64,000 bases of DNA from Clostridium sp. (GTDB lineage: Bacteria > Bacillota > Clostridia > Lachnospirales > Lachnospiraceae): assembly GCA_004554205.1 (NCBI GenBank), contig SFNH01000001.1, positions 1-64,000 of the forward strand, read 5' to 3'. Below the pieces are notes generated by a model that was not told where the DNA came from, ran no database searches, and worked only from the letters and a program-made list of their open reading frames with translations. Within the stretch, counting starts at the first letter, position 1, and each line of letters opens with the position of its first letter. The position numbers and the translations under genes are program-made. This document shows positions 24,907-32,736 of this stretch, in pieces.

Positions 24907-25975
24907 TGACGCCAACAGCCTCCTCATCCTCCGAAGTCGGTTTGTTCATAATCTGGATGTCGAAGGGGTCCACATGGATGCCGACCTCCTTTCCCACCGG
25001 GCAGAGATCCGTGGAGTGCACCAGCCACTCAAAGCCATCCGGGGTGGTGACCTCCATTTCATAGTGGACACCCTTGAAGATCAGGTGGGTACAGACGCCG
25101 GTCAGCGTCCCCGCATCCGGCTCTACCAGGTCGATATCCTCCGGCCGGATCACCACATCCACAGGCGTGTTGTTTCCGAAGCCCTTGTCCACGCAGGCAA
25201 ACCTTGCGCCGAAGATCTCCACCAGCTCATCGCGTATCATGATGCCGGGCACGATGTTGCTCTCGCCTATGAAGTCGGCCACGAACGCGTTTTCCGGCTC
25301 GTTGTAAATCTGCTCCGGGGTGCCCATCTGCTGAATGTAGCCCTGATTCATAACAACGATGGTGTCGGACATGGTAAGCGCCTCCTCCTGGTCGTGGGTG
25401 ACATAGATAAAGGTGATGCCGAGCTCATTTTTCAGGCGGATCAGCTCGTACTGCATATCCTGGCGCAGCTTTAGATCGAGCGCTCCGAGAGGCTCGTCCA
25501 GAAGCAGGACGCGCGGCTCGTTTACGATGGCCCGGGCGATGGCGATGCGCTGCTGCTGACCGCCGCTTAGAGAGTCCACGGTGCGCTTCTCGTAGCCATC
25601 CAGGTTTACGAGCTTTAGGGCATATTTGATCTTGTCATCAATGTAGGCCTTTGACTTTCCCTTGATCTTCAGCCCAAACGCGATGTTTTCAGCGATGTTC
25701 ATGTGGGTGAAGAGCGCGTATTTCTGGAATACGGTGTTGAGCTGACGCTTGTTGGGCGGCAGCTTGCTGATGTCCGCGCCGTTAAAGAGAACCTTGCCGG
25801 TGTCGGCCGTCTCGAAGCCGCCGATGATCCTTAAGGTCGTCGTCTTGCCGCAGCCGCTCGGGCCGAGCAGTGTCACAAAGGTATTTTCCTTCACGGAGAG
25901 GTTCAGGTCGTCGAGTACCATAGTCCCGTCAAAGCTCTTGGAAATGTTTATTAAATCGATTAAGGGCTGTGCCAT
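24899..25975 (-). CDS. potA: Spermidine/putrescine ABC transporter ATPase PotA
   Basis: A 358-residue ATPase: Walker [15 protein letters not shown]-loop [10 protein letters not shown], signature [14 protein letters not shown], Walker [12 protein letters not shown] and switch VTHDQEEAL. The C-terminal third is the TOBE-like regulatory domain ([13 protein letters not shown]). It powers PotBC. A 30-base gap links it to the upstream regulator. Confidence 0.95.
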   Translation of the reverse strand: MAQPLIDLINISKSFDGTMVLDDLNLSVKENTFVTLLGPSGCGKTTTLRIIGGFETADTGKVLFNGADISKLPPNKRQLNTVFQKYALFTHMNIAENIAFGLKIKGKSKAYIDDKIKYALKLVNLDGYEKRTVDSLSGGQQQRIAIARAIVNEPRVLLLDEPLGALDLKLRQDMQYELIRLKNELGITFIYVTHDQEEALTMSDTIVVMNQGYIQQMGTPEQIYNEPENAFVADFIGESNIVPGIMIRDELVEIFGARFACVDKGFGNNTPVDVVIRPEDIDLVEPDAGTLTGVCTHLIFKGVHYEMEVTTPDGFEWLVHSTDLCPVGKEVGIHVDPFDIQIMNKPTSEDEEAVGVNE

Positions 25976-26005
25976 CGTATCTTCCTCCTGAAAGTGCGGT
26001 CTTAG

Positions 26006-26539
26006 TTAAAAGCTGGGCGGGGAGCTGACCCAGATCAGGGCCGCACCGCTTTTGCTGCTTAAATAATGCTTCTTATCGGACACGAAGTAGAAGGATTCGC
26101 CTTTCTTTGCCCGGTAGGTCTTGCCGCCAATGTGGATGGCGACCGAGCCCTGGAGCACATAGCCGAATTCTTCCCCTTCATGGGGATTGTCCGGGTAGGT
26201 CTCGCCGCCGGCCTCAAGTGTCAGAAGGATCGGCTCCATCATGTTTTTCTGGGCGTTTGGTATGATCCAGCGGATACTGTTCTTTAAGTCTGCGTCATAT
26301 TTTTCAAAATAGTCCGATTTTCCGAAGACGATCTGCTCCTCCGGCGTCTCGTTGAAAAACTCGCCTAGAGTCGTGCCGAGGCACTGTAAAATGTCGGTCA
26401 GGGTTGCGATGGAGGGGGAGGTCAAGTTCCGCTCAAGCTGGGAAATGAAGCCCTTTGACAGCTCCGCGCGGTCCGCTAGCTCCTCCTGGGTCAGCCCCTT
26501 TAAGACCCGAAGCTCTTTTAATTTCATTCCGATATCCAT
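26006..26539 (-). CDS. HTH-cupin transcriptional regulator of the pot operon
   Basis: A 177-residue regulator: an XRE-type helix-turn-helix at 6-60 (LKELRVLKGLTQEELADRAELSKGFISQLERNLTSPSIATLTDILQCLG) and a C-terminal cupin at about 105-172 (HEGEEFGYVLQGSVAIHIGGKTYRAKKGESFYF). Regulators of this build control amine or polyamine genes, with the cupin as sensor. It is the first gene of the potABCD unit, so autoregulation in response to polyamines is likely. Confidence 0.9.
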   Translation of the reverse strand: MDIGMKLKELRVLKGLTQEELADRAELSKGFISQLERNLTSPSIATLTDILQCLGTTLGEFFNETPEEQIVFGKSDYFEKYDADLKNSIRWIIPNAQKNMMEPILLTLEAGGETYPDNPHEGEEFGYVLQGSVAIHIGGKTYRAKKGESFYFVSDKKHYLSSKSGAALIWVSSPPSF

Positions 26540-26557
26540 GATGCGCCTCCGATATGG

Positions 26558-26578
26558 TACTAACCGAAAAGTTTAGTA
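26558..26578. promoter_or_regulatory. Possible operator upstream of the pot regulator
   Basis: TACTAAC at 26558-26564 and GTTTAGTA at 26571-26578 form an inverted repeat around CGAAAA, 19 bases ahead of the regulator's start, a likely place for its own binding site. Confidence 0.35.
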
Positions 26579-26702
26579 TTATTAAACACAAAGCAAGTTT
26601 CATTATACAGAAAAATATCGGAATGTCAATAGATTTTTTTTACAAGGTGTGGTATGATAAAAAACAAATAAAAAGAATTGCGAGATCAGGGAGGGTGGTT
26701 TT

Positions 26703-27764
26703 ATGGCTGTCAATGGCAAGTATATGGCGTATGTCGGCTCTTATTCGTATAATGGAAAGGCGAAGGGAATTACCGTCTATGATGTGGACGTCGAGAAGGG
26801 CGTGTTCCGTGAGCGCTGTGAGGTGGAAGTGGACAATTCCTCTTATGTGGCGGTTTCCAGCGACAACAGGACGCTCTATTCCATCGCGGACGAGGGCGTT
26901 GTGGCGTTCCGAATTCTGGAAAACGGAAGCCTTTCCCGCTTAAACAGCGCGAAGATCAAGGGAATGCGGGGCTGCCATATCTCTACCGACGATAATGACC
27001 GCTATATATTTGTGTCCGGCTTTCACGACGGCAAGGCGACCGTGCTGCGCCTGCGCCGGGACGGCGGTGTGGGTGAGATCGTGGACGGCGTGTTCCACAA
27101 GGGGCTTGGCAGCGTGGCGGAGCGCAATTTCCGCCCCCATGTGACCTGCTGCAGGCGTACCCCGGACAACAAGTTTGTGCTGGTGGTGGATTCCGGTCTA
27201 GATCAGGTGAAGATTTACCGCTTCAGTGAGAATGACGAACATCTGATGCAGGTGGACGCGATCCCCTGCGATTTGGAGTCCGCGCCGCGCAATATCCGCT
27301 TCAGCTCAGACGGAAGGTTCTGTTATCTGATGTATGAGCAGAAGAATGTGATCGACGTATTTACCTACGAGACGGGCGACCGGGTGCCGAAGATTGAGAA
27401 GATTCAGACGATCTCCACCATGGCAGAGAAGCACAGCCAGCTGGCCGCGGCGTGTTCCCTGCGTTTCTCGCCGGACGAGAGGCATATGTTCTGCAGCAAT
27501 GCGGGAGATGAGAGCGTCGCCGTGTACAGCCGGGATCCCGGGACGGGGCTTCTTGAGATGCTGTGCTGCCTGCCGATCAGCGGGGAGTACCCGAAGGATA
27601 TAGCGGTATTCCCGGACGACAGACATCTTGCCTCGATCAACCACGAGAGCGGCACCATCACATTCTTTAAGATTGATTATGAAAAGAAGCTCCTTGTGAT
27701 GAGCGCGAACGGGATCAAATGCAATGAGCCGAACAGCTGCGTGATCGTGAGGGTCGGGGACTGA
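26703..27764 (+). CDS. Lactonase-family beta-propeller protein (6-phosphogluconolactonase-like)
   Basis: A 353-residue protein of the COG2706 type: repeated blades with SSDNRTLYSI, STDDNDRYIFVSGF, FRPHVTCCRRTPDNKFVLVVDSGLDQVKIY, RFSPDERHMFCSN and FPDDRHLASINHESGTI. Members include YbhE-type 6-phosphogluconolactonases of the pentose phosphate pathway; others have unknown substrates. GGGAGG lies about eight bases before ATG 26703. No signal peptide, so cytoplasmic. It reads away from the divergent pot regulator. Confidence 0.85.
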   Translation: MAVNGKYMAYVGSYSYNGKAKGITVYDVDVEKGVFRERCEVEVDNSSYVAVSSDNRTLYSIADEGVVAFRILENGSLSRLNSAKIKGMRGCHISTDDNDRYIFVSGFHDGKATVLRLRRDGGVGEIVDGVFHKGLGSVAERNFRPHVTCCRRTPDNKFVLVVDSGLDQVKIYRFSENDEHLMQVDAIPCDLESAPRNIRFSSDGRFCYLMYEQKNVIDVFTYETGDRVPKIEKIQTISTMAEKHSQLAAACSLRFSPDERHMFCSNAGDESVAVYSRDPGTGLLEMLCCLPISGEYPKDIAVFPDDRHLASINHESGTITFFKIDYEKKLLVMSANGIKCNEPNSCVIVRVGD

Positions 27765-27793
27765 AAACACGAAAGAGGAGCGGAGGACTTAAC

Positions 27794-28900
27794 ATGGCAG
27801 GATCGACTTACGGAACGATTTTTAAGATCATGACCTGGGGCGAGTCTCATGGGGAGGGCGTCGGCGTCACCATTGACGGCTGCCCGGCGGGGCTTTGTCT
27901 CTGTGAGGCGGACATCCAGGCGTTCCTCAATCGGAGAAGACCGGGGCAGAGCCGCTATGCCACTGCGCGGAGCGAGGGCGATCAGGTTCAGATCTTATCG
28001 GGAGTTTTTGAGGGAAGGACCACCGGCACACCCATCGCAATGATGGTCCGCAACACGGATCAGCGGTCGAAGGATTACAGCGACATCATGGATGTGTACC
28101 GTCCGGGTCATGCGGACTACTGCTTTGAGGAGAAATACGGTTTTCGGGATTACCGCGGCGGCGGGCGCTCCTCGGCGAGAGAGACGATCGCCCGGGTGGC
28201 GGCGGGCGCTGTGGCGTGCAGGCTTTTGAAGGCGTGCGGGATCACGGTGACGGCGTATGTGAAGAGCATCGGAGAGTTTGAGGTGGATCCGGCGCGGTTT
28301 GATCTCGCACAGCGGGACAAAAACAGCCTGAATATGCCGGATGCGGTGGCTGCGGCGGAGACAGCGGAGTTTCTGGAGCGGGTGATGGCGGAGCGCGATT
28401 CCGTGGGAGGCGTCGTGGAATGCGTGGTGCGCGGGATGCCGGTCGGCGTAGGCGAGCCGGTATTTGACAAGCTGGATGCGAGCCTTGCGAAGGCAGTCAT
28501 GTCCATCGGGGCAGTGAAGGGCTTTGAGATCGGGGACGGCTTCGCGGCGGCGCGGGCGCTCGGCTCCGCGAATAACGATGAATTTTATGTGGACGAGCAC
28601 GGAAAGATAGGAAAGAGGAGCAACCATTCCGGCGGGATTTTAGGGGGCTTAAGTGATGGGAGCGACATTGTGCTGCGGGCGGCATTCAAGCCGACCCCGT
28701 CCATTGCGCGGAAGCAGCGCACGGCAAACAGCGCCGGGGAGAATGTAGAGATCGAGATCAAGGGGCGCCATGACCCGGTTGTGGCGCCGCGGGCGGTGGT
28801 CGTGGTGGAGGCGATGACGGCGCTCACGATCCTGGATCTTTTGATGATCGGAAGCCATGCCAGAGTGAAGGATGCGATATCGGAAGGAGAATTAAGATGA
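27794..28900 (+). CDS. aroC: Chorismate synthase
   Basis: A 368-residue FMN-dependent enzyme making chorismate from EPSP, the last shikimate step. Motifs: WGESHGEGVGVTIDGCPAGL, RRRPGQSRYATARSEGDQVQILSGVFEGRTTGTPI, FRDYRGGGRSSARETIARVAAGA and the late FKPTPSIARKQRT. GAGGAG lies before ATG 27794. Its stop overlaps the rpiB start by four bases. Confidence 0.97.
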   Translation: MAGSTYGTIFKIMTWGESHGEGVGVTIDGCPAGLCLCEADIQAFLNRRRPGQSRYATARSEGDQVQILSGVFEGRTTGTPIAMMVRNTDQRSKDYSDIMDVYRPGHADYCFEEKYGFRDYRGGGRSSARETIARVAAGAVACRLLKACGITVTAYVKSIGEFEVDPARFDLAQRDKNSLNMPDAVAAAETAEFLERVMAERDSVGGVVECVVRGMPVGVGEPVFDKLDASLAKAVMSIGAVKGFEIGDGFAAARALGSANNDEFYVDEHGKIGKRSNHSGGILGGLSDGSDIVLRAAFKPTPSIARKQRTANSAGENVEIEIKGRHDPVVAPRAVVVVEAMTALTILDLLMIGSHARVKDAISEGELR

Positions 28901-29343
28901 AGATTGCAATGGGAAATGACCACAGCGCGCTGGATATGAAAGAGGCGATCAAGGCGTATGTGGAGTCAAAGGGCTATGAGGTCATTGATTTCGGGACCAA
29001 TTCTACGGAGAGCTGCGACTATCCGGAGTATGGGGAGAAGGTGGGACGCGCCGTGGCGGCGGGGGAGGCTGATTACGGAATCGCTATCTGCGGGACCGGC
29101 ATCGGCATCGGCATCGCGGCAGGCAAGGTGAAGGGCGTGCGGGTCTGCACCTGCAGTGAGCCGTACAGCGCCCGCCTGTCCCGGATGCATAATGATACCA
29201 ATGTGCTCACCTTCGGCGCCCGCGTGATCGGCGTGGAGATGGCAAAGATGATCGTGGATGAATGGCTCGACAACAAGTACGAGGGCGGGAGACACAAACG
29301 AAGAGTGGATATGCTCTCGGAGATTGAAAACAGGGCGGTATAG
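28897..29343 (+). CDS. rpiB: Ribose-5-phosphate isomerase B
   Basis: A 148-residue RpiB/LacAB-family isomerase: MGNDHSALDMKEAI, ICGTGIGIGIAAGKVKGVRVCTCSEPYSARLSRMHNDTNVLTFGARV. The catalytic Cys is in ICGTG. It interconverts ribose-5-P and ribulose-5-P. Coupled to aroC by an ATGA overlap. Pentose phosphate chemistry links it with the lactonase upstream. Confidence 0.93.
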   Translation: MKIAMGNDHSALDMKEAIKAYVESKGYEVIDFGTNSTESCDYPEYGEKVGRAVAAGEADYGIAICGTGIGIGIAAGKVKGVRVCTCSEPYSARLSRMHNDTNVLTFGARVIGVEMAKMIVDEWLDNKYEGGRHKRRVDMLSEIENRAV

Positions 29344-29357
29344 GGCTGAACTGTTAC
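29344..29357. repeat. Dispersed repeat end, copy 8 (solo)
   Basis: GGCTGAACTGTTAC directly after the rpiB stop codon TAG, with no matching partner nearby: a solo end of the family. Confidence 0.65.
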
Positions 29358-29360
29358 AGG

Positions 29361-29399
29361 AATCAGGAGGCAGTGGAAACAGCCTCTTGATTTTTTTTT
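29361..29399 (+). terminator. Intrinsic terminator after rpiB
   Basis: ATCAGGAGGC (29362-29371) pairs with GCCTCTTGAT (29382-29391, one wobble) followed by nine T. Its T-run overlaps the -35 of the next promoter. Confidence 0.85.
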
Positions 29400-29415
29400 G
29401 CGGATAATATATAAT
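29387..29415 (+). promoter_or_regulatory. Promoter for the DUF234-type ATPase gene
   Basis: TTGATT at 29387-29392 and TATAAT at 29410-29415, spacer 17. The -35 is part of the upstream terminator stem and T-run. Confidence 0.65.
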
Positions 29416-29419
29416 GCAA

Positions 29420-29475
29420 ATTATAAGAATCGCGATTATTAGAATCGTAATTATAAAAATCGTGATTATAAAAAA
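29420..29475. repeat. 15-base tandem repeat in the leader of the ATPase gene
   Basis: Three and a half copies of a unit like ATTATAAGAATCGTG at 29420-29434, 29435-29449, 29450-29464 and a partial from 29465. It lies between the -10 and the ribosome site. Confidence 0.75.
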
Positions 29476-29486
29476 GGAGAAAAGCT

Positions 29487-30920
29487 ATGTTTATCGGACG
29501 GGAAGCGGAGCTGTCGTTCTTAGAAGAGAAATACCATGCCCGCGGCGGCCAGCTCATCGTAGTTTACGGACGGCGTCGGATCGGAAAGACGGAGACTTTG
29601 CGGGAGTTCTGCAAGGGAAAATCCCATGTGTTTTATTCGTGCCGTGAGTGTACGGATCGCCAGCAGCTTCTGGCATTTTCAGAGGCAGTCTTAAAGGATG
29701 GGATTCCGGCTTTTCGATATTTAAAGGAGTTTCCGGACTGGGAGACGGCGTTTCGGAGCATTCCGGATTTTCCGGGGGAGGGAAAGAAGCTTCTGGTGAT
29801 TGATGAATTCCCCTATATGTGCGGGGGAAACAGAGAGATCCCATCCCTGCTGCAAAATCTGTGGGATCTGGTATTAAAGGATGAGGATATCATGGTGATT
29901 TTGTGCGGAAGCGCCATGAGTTTTATGGAGAAGGAGATTCTGTCGGAGAAGAATCCCCTTTACGGACGCGCCACGGGAATCTATAAAATGACGGAACTGC
30001 CCTTTGCGGACGCGATCCGTTTCTTCCCCCGGTACTCGGCGGAGGAGAAAATGCAGGCGTATGCGGTTCTGGGCGGCATTCCGCATTATTTAAAACAATT
30101 TGACGACCGGCTTACGGTTGCGGAAAACATTAAGAAGGCAATTTTGACAAAGGGTTCTGTGCTGTATAGCGAGGTGGAATTTCTGCTGCGTCAGGAGCTC
30201 CGGGAAACGGCGGTCTATAATACGGTCATCTCGGCAGTAGCGCTTGGGAATACAGGCTTAAATGATATTTTCAATAAAACACAGATTGAAAAGTCAAAGC
30301 TGAGCGTCTACCTGAAAAATCTGATGGATTTACAGATCGTGGAGCGGGAATTCTCCGTCTCGGACGGATTAAAAGAACAGGCAAATTCCAGCCGCGGCCT
30401 GTACCGTTTGACGGACCGATTCTTTCGCTTCTGGTATGCTTTCGTCTTTCCCGCGTATTCAGACCTGGAAGCGGGGGATGTGAAAGGAGTGTACCGGTAT
30501 GCGGTCGAGCCGCGGCTCCATGAGTTTACGGCATATGTATTTGAGGATATCTGTCGGGAATATATCCGTATGAAAAACCGTCGGGGAGAGCTGCCGTGCC
30601 GATACGACAAGATCGGAAGATGGTGGGGGAAGCTGTATCCGGCGTCACGCACACAGAGCCGGGAGGCAGAAATTGATGTGATGGCGATTGACCGTCAGCA
30701 CAAAAATTATCTTTTGGGGGAGTGCAAATACAAAGCCTCTCCGTTTGATCTGGCGGATTATAAGAAGCTTGTGGCAAAATGGGTTGGAAATCCGGATATG
30801 GAGTGCCGCTTTTTCGGATTTTCGCAGAGCGGTTTTACCGACGCGGTCAGGATGATGGAAAGGGAAGGCGGTTTTACCTGTGTGACGTTGGAGGAGATGG
30901 TGGAGCAGTTTTTGAGATGA
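29487..30920 (+). CDS. Archaeal-type ATPase with DUF234-like nuclease-fold C-terminus
   Basis: A 477-residue protein. Residues 1-230 are a P-loop ATPase: MFIGREAELSFLEEKY, Walker A YGRRRIGKTETL (about 26-37), Walker B KLLVIDEFPY and VILCGSAMSFM. A winged-helix region at 240-330 (NTGLNDIFNKTQIEKSKLSVYLKNLMDLQIV) and a C-terminal DUF234 domain follow, with EIDVMAIDRQHKNYLLGECKYK resembling a PD-(D/E)XK site. Such genes are frequent, mobile-like accessory genes of unknown role. ATG 29487 has AAAGGAGA upstream. It ends at a hairpin shared with a convergent gene. Confidence 0.88.
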   Translation: MFIGREAELSFLEEKYHARGGQLIVVYGRRRIGKTETLREFCKGKSHVFYSCRECTDRQQLLAFSEAVLKDGIPAFRYLKEFPDWETAFRSIPDFPGEGKKLLVIDEFPYMCGGNREIPSLLQNLWDLVLKDEDIMVILCGSAMSFMEKEILSEKNPLYGRATGIYKMTELPFADAIRFFPRYSAEEKMQAYAVLGGIPHYLKQFDDRLTVAENIKKAILTKGSVLYSEVEFLLRQELRETAVYNTVISAVALGNTGLNDIFNKTQIEKSKLSVYLKNLMDLQIVEREFSVSDGLKEQANSSRGLYRLTDRFFRFWYAFVFPAYSDLEAGDVKGVYRYAVEPRLHEFTAYVFEDICREYIRMKNRRGELPCRYDKIGRWWGKLYPASRTQSREAEIDVMAIDRQHKNYLLGECKYKASPFDLADYKKLVAKWVGNPDMECRFFGFSQSGFTDAVRMMEREGGFTCVTLEEMVEQFLR

Positions 30921-30921
30921 G

Positions 30922-30978
30922 GGACTGCCGCGCGGCTGAACTGTTACCTTTTATCGGCCGTATGATTTGCGGCAGTCC
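30922..30978. repeat. Hairpin holding dispersed repeat copy 9 between convergent genes
   Basis: GGACTGCCGC at 30922-30931 pairs perfectly with GCGGCAGTCC at 30969-30978; the loop contains GGCTGAACTGTTAC (30934-30947). It sits between the stop codons at 30920 and 30988 and could stop transcription from both sides. Confidence 0.75.
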
Positions 30979-30987
30979 GGTTCCGGA

Positions 30988-31362
30988 TCAATTCTCCTCT
31001 CCACCTTTATCCTGATAGAGTTCTGAGATGGAAACTGAGTTGCCATGGGTTTTTGTCGCTTTTCTCGGATGCTTTAACCTGGCGGCGTCTGCCCCCTGCT
31101 TCTCCGCGTAAATTCTGCGCTCTGCGTTCTGGCGCACCAGCTCCATCTCCTGTATCAGAGAAGGATCGGATCTGAATTCCATAATGTCTTCGATATCACA
31201 GTCTAAAATCGTACAGAGGACGTCAAGCGTGTGAGTCGAGACGTAGGCATTATTCTTCAGGCGGTTAATCTGACCGGCGCTGAATTTGAAGTATTTGATC
31301 AGGCGGTATTGGGAAACGCCACGCTTTTTCATGGTTTCCCAGAGACGGTCATATACAATCAT
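30988..31362 (-). CDS. XRE-family transcriptional regulator
   Basis: A 124-residue protein with an N-terminal Cro/C1-type helix-turn-helix (MKKRGVSQYRLIKYFKFSAGQINRLKNNAYVSTHTLDVLCTILDCDIEDIMEF), then a charged helical tail with no known domain. The start MIVYDRLWE at 31362 has GGAGG eight bases upstream. It lies tail to tail with the ATPase gene. The target is unknown; autoregulation is common. Confidence 0.82.
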   Translation of the reverse strand: MIVYDRLWETMKKRGVSQYRLIKYFKFSAGQINRLKNNAYVSTHTLDVLCTILDCDIEDIMEFRSDPSLIQEMELVRQNAERRIYAEKQGADAARLKHPRKATKTHGNSVSISELYQDKGGEEN

Positions 31363-31471
31363 TGGATTCACCTCCAACTCTATTTAACCAAGGTTATCCG
31401 CATATGTATATTGTCCATAATTAGATGATAAGATACCAGGATCCCAAAGTGCGGAGCAATCCGGTATCAGA

Positions 31472-31495
31472 GGGGTCAAAATATCTTTTGACCCC
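31472..31495. repeat. Perfect 10-base palindrome in the gap upstream of the XRE gene
   Basis: GGGGTCAAAA at 31472-31481 pairs with TTTTGACCCC at 31486-31495 around TATC. No T-run follows on either strand, so it is not an obvious terminator. It lies between the XRE start and the end of asnA. Confidence 0.6.
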
Positions 31496-31545
31496 AACAT
31501 TATGATAATAACCGCCGCCCGGTCTATACCGGCTTACTTTTTGCG

Positions 31546-32553
31546 CTATAAAAGAAAGATATTATTCTCCCGGCAAATACGCCTCATCTCCTCCGGCCAA
31601 AGGCTCGCCTGGACTTCGCCGATATGGGCGCGATCCAAAAGGAGCATACACAGGCGTGACTGGCCGATTCCGCCGCCGATGGTGCACGGGAGCTCGCCAT
31701 TTAGGAGCATTTTGTGATAGGGCAGGCTTTTCCGCTCCTCGCAGCCGGCTTTCCTTAGCTGCTCCTCCAGAGATTTTTCATCCACCCGGATACCCATGCT
31801 GGAGATCTCCAGGGCGCAGCCGAGCTTCTCATACCAGAACAGGATATCGCCGTTTAGCTGCCAGTCATCATAGTCCGGAGCGCGCCCGTCGTGGGGCTTT
31901 CCGCTTCTCAGCTTATCGCCGATCTTCATCAGGAACACGCAGCCGTATTCCCTCGTGACCAGGTTCTCCCGCTCCTTCGGGGTCTTATCCGGGTAGCGGT
32001 CCTCAAGCTCCTGGGAGGTGATAAACGTGATCCTGTCAGGCAGGGACTTTGCGGCCTCCGGGTATTTATACCATACCTCGTGCTGCATATGCTTGATGAT
32101 CTTAAAGATGGTCTCGACCGTTTCCTGCAAGGTCTCGACGGTGCGCTGCTCTCTTGTGATCACCTTTTCCCAGTCCCACTGGTCTACATAGCAGGAGTGC
32201 AGATTGTCCAGCTCCTCATCGCGCCGGATCGCGTTCATATTGGTGTAGAGCCCTTCGCCCGGCCCAAAGCCGTACTCCTTTAATGCCATGCGCTTCCACT
32301 TTGCGAGGGAGTGGACGACCTCCACCGTCTCGTCGCCAATCCCGGCAATGTCGAAGGAGACCGGGCGCTCCACGCCGTTTAAATTGTCGTTTAAGCCGCT
32401 TGAGCGTGTGACGAATAAGGGGGCGGAGATTCGCTCTAAGCGCATTTCCTTTCCGAACTCCCTCTGAAAGGTGTCGCGGATGTATTTGATTGCCTCCTGG
32501 GTCCTTCGGACGTCTAAGTGAGGGTCGTAATCCTTTGGTATGATCAATGCCAT
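31546..32553 (-). CDS. asnA: Aspartate-ammonia ligase (asparagine synthetase A)
   Basis: A 335-residue ammonia-dependent asparagine synthetase with the class II synthetase fold: [76 protein letters not shown] and [30 protein letters not shown]. It makes Asn from Asp, ammonia and ATP. Only about 150 bases precede it, mostly a repeat, and no T-box leader is seen. Confidence 0.96.
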   Translation of the reverse strand: MALIIPKDYDPHLDVRRTQEAIKYIRDTFQREFGKEMRLERISAPLFVTRSSGLNDNLNGVERPVSFDIAGIGDETVEVVHSLAKWKRMALKEYGFGPGEGLYTNMNAIRRDEELDNLHSCYVDQWDWEKVITREQRTVETLQETVETIFKIIKHMQHEVWYKYPEAAKSLPDRITFITSQELEDRYPDKTPKERENLVTREYGCVFLMKIGDKLRSGKPHDGRAPDYDDWQLNGDILFWYEKLGCALEISSMGIRVDEKSLEEQLRKAGCEERKSLPYHKMLLNGELPCTIGGGIGQSRLCMLLLDRAHIGEVQASLWPEEMRRICRENNIFLL

Positions 32554-32656
32554 AATCAGTCGCTCCTTTTCAATCGGTAATGCATCTATCGTAGCATTCC
32601 TGCCAGAAAATTACAAGCGATTTCCGGGGATATTCGCGCCGGTTTTTGAAATACTG

Positions 32657-32712
32657 GTAACAGTTCAGCGTAGGACTTTGCACTTGCTGCAAGGTCCGTA
32701 AGAATGCGTTAT
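32657..32712. repeat. Dispersed palindromic repeat, copy 10 (module B)
   Basis: GTAACAGTTCAGC at 32657-32669 followed by module B (32670-32706) in the orientation opposite to copy 7, with the hairpin GGACTTTGC/GCAAGGTCC. It lies between the divergent asnA and SpoVAF-like genes. Confidence 0.8.
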
Positions 32713-32736
32713 GCCAGAAAGGAGCGCGGGGACTTA

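Noticed and set aside
31378..32703. T-box or other riboswitch upstream of asnA
   Set aside because: The region upstream of asnA is only about 150 bases, partly a dispersed repeat, with no T-box motif or terminator fold.
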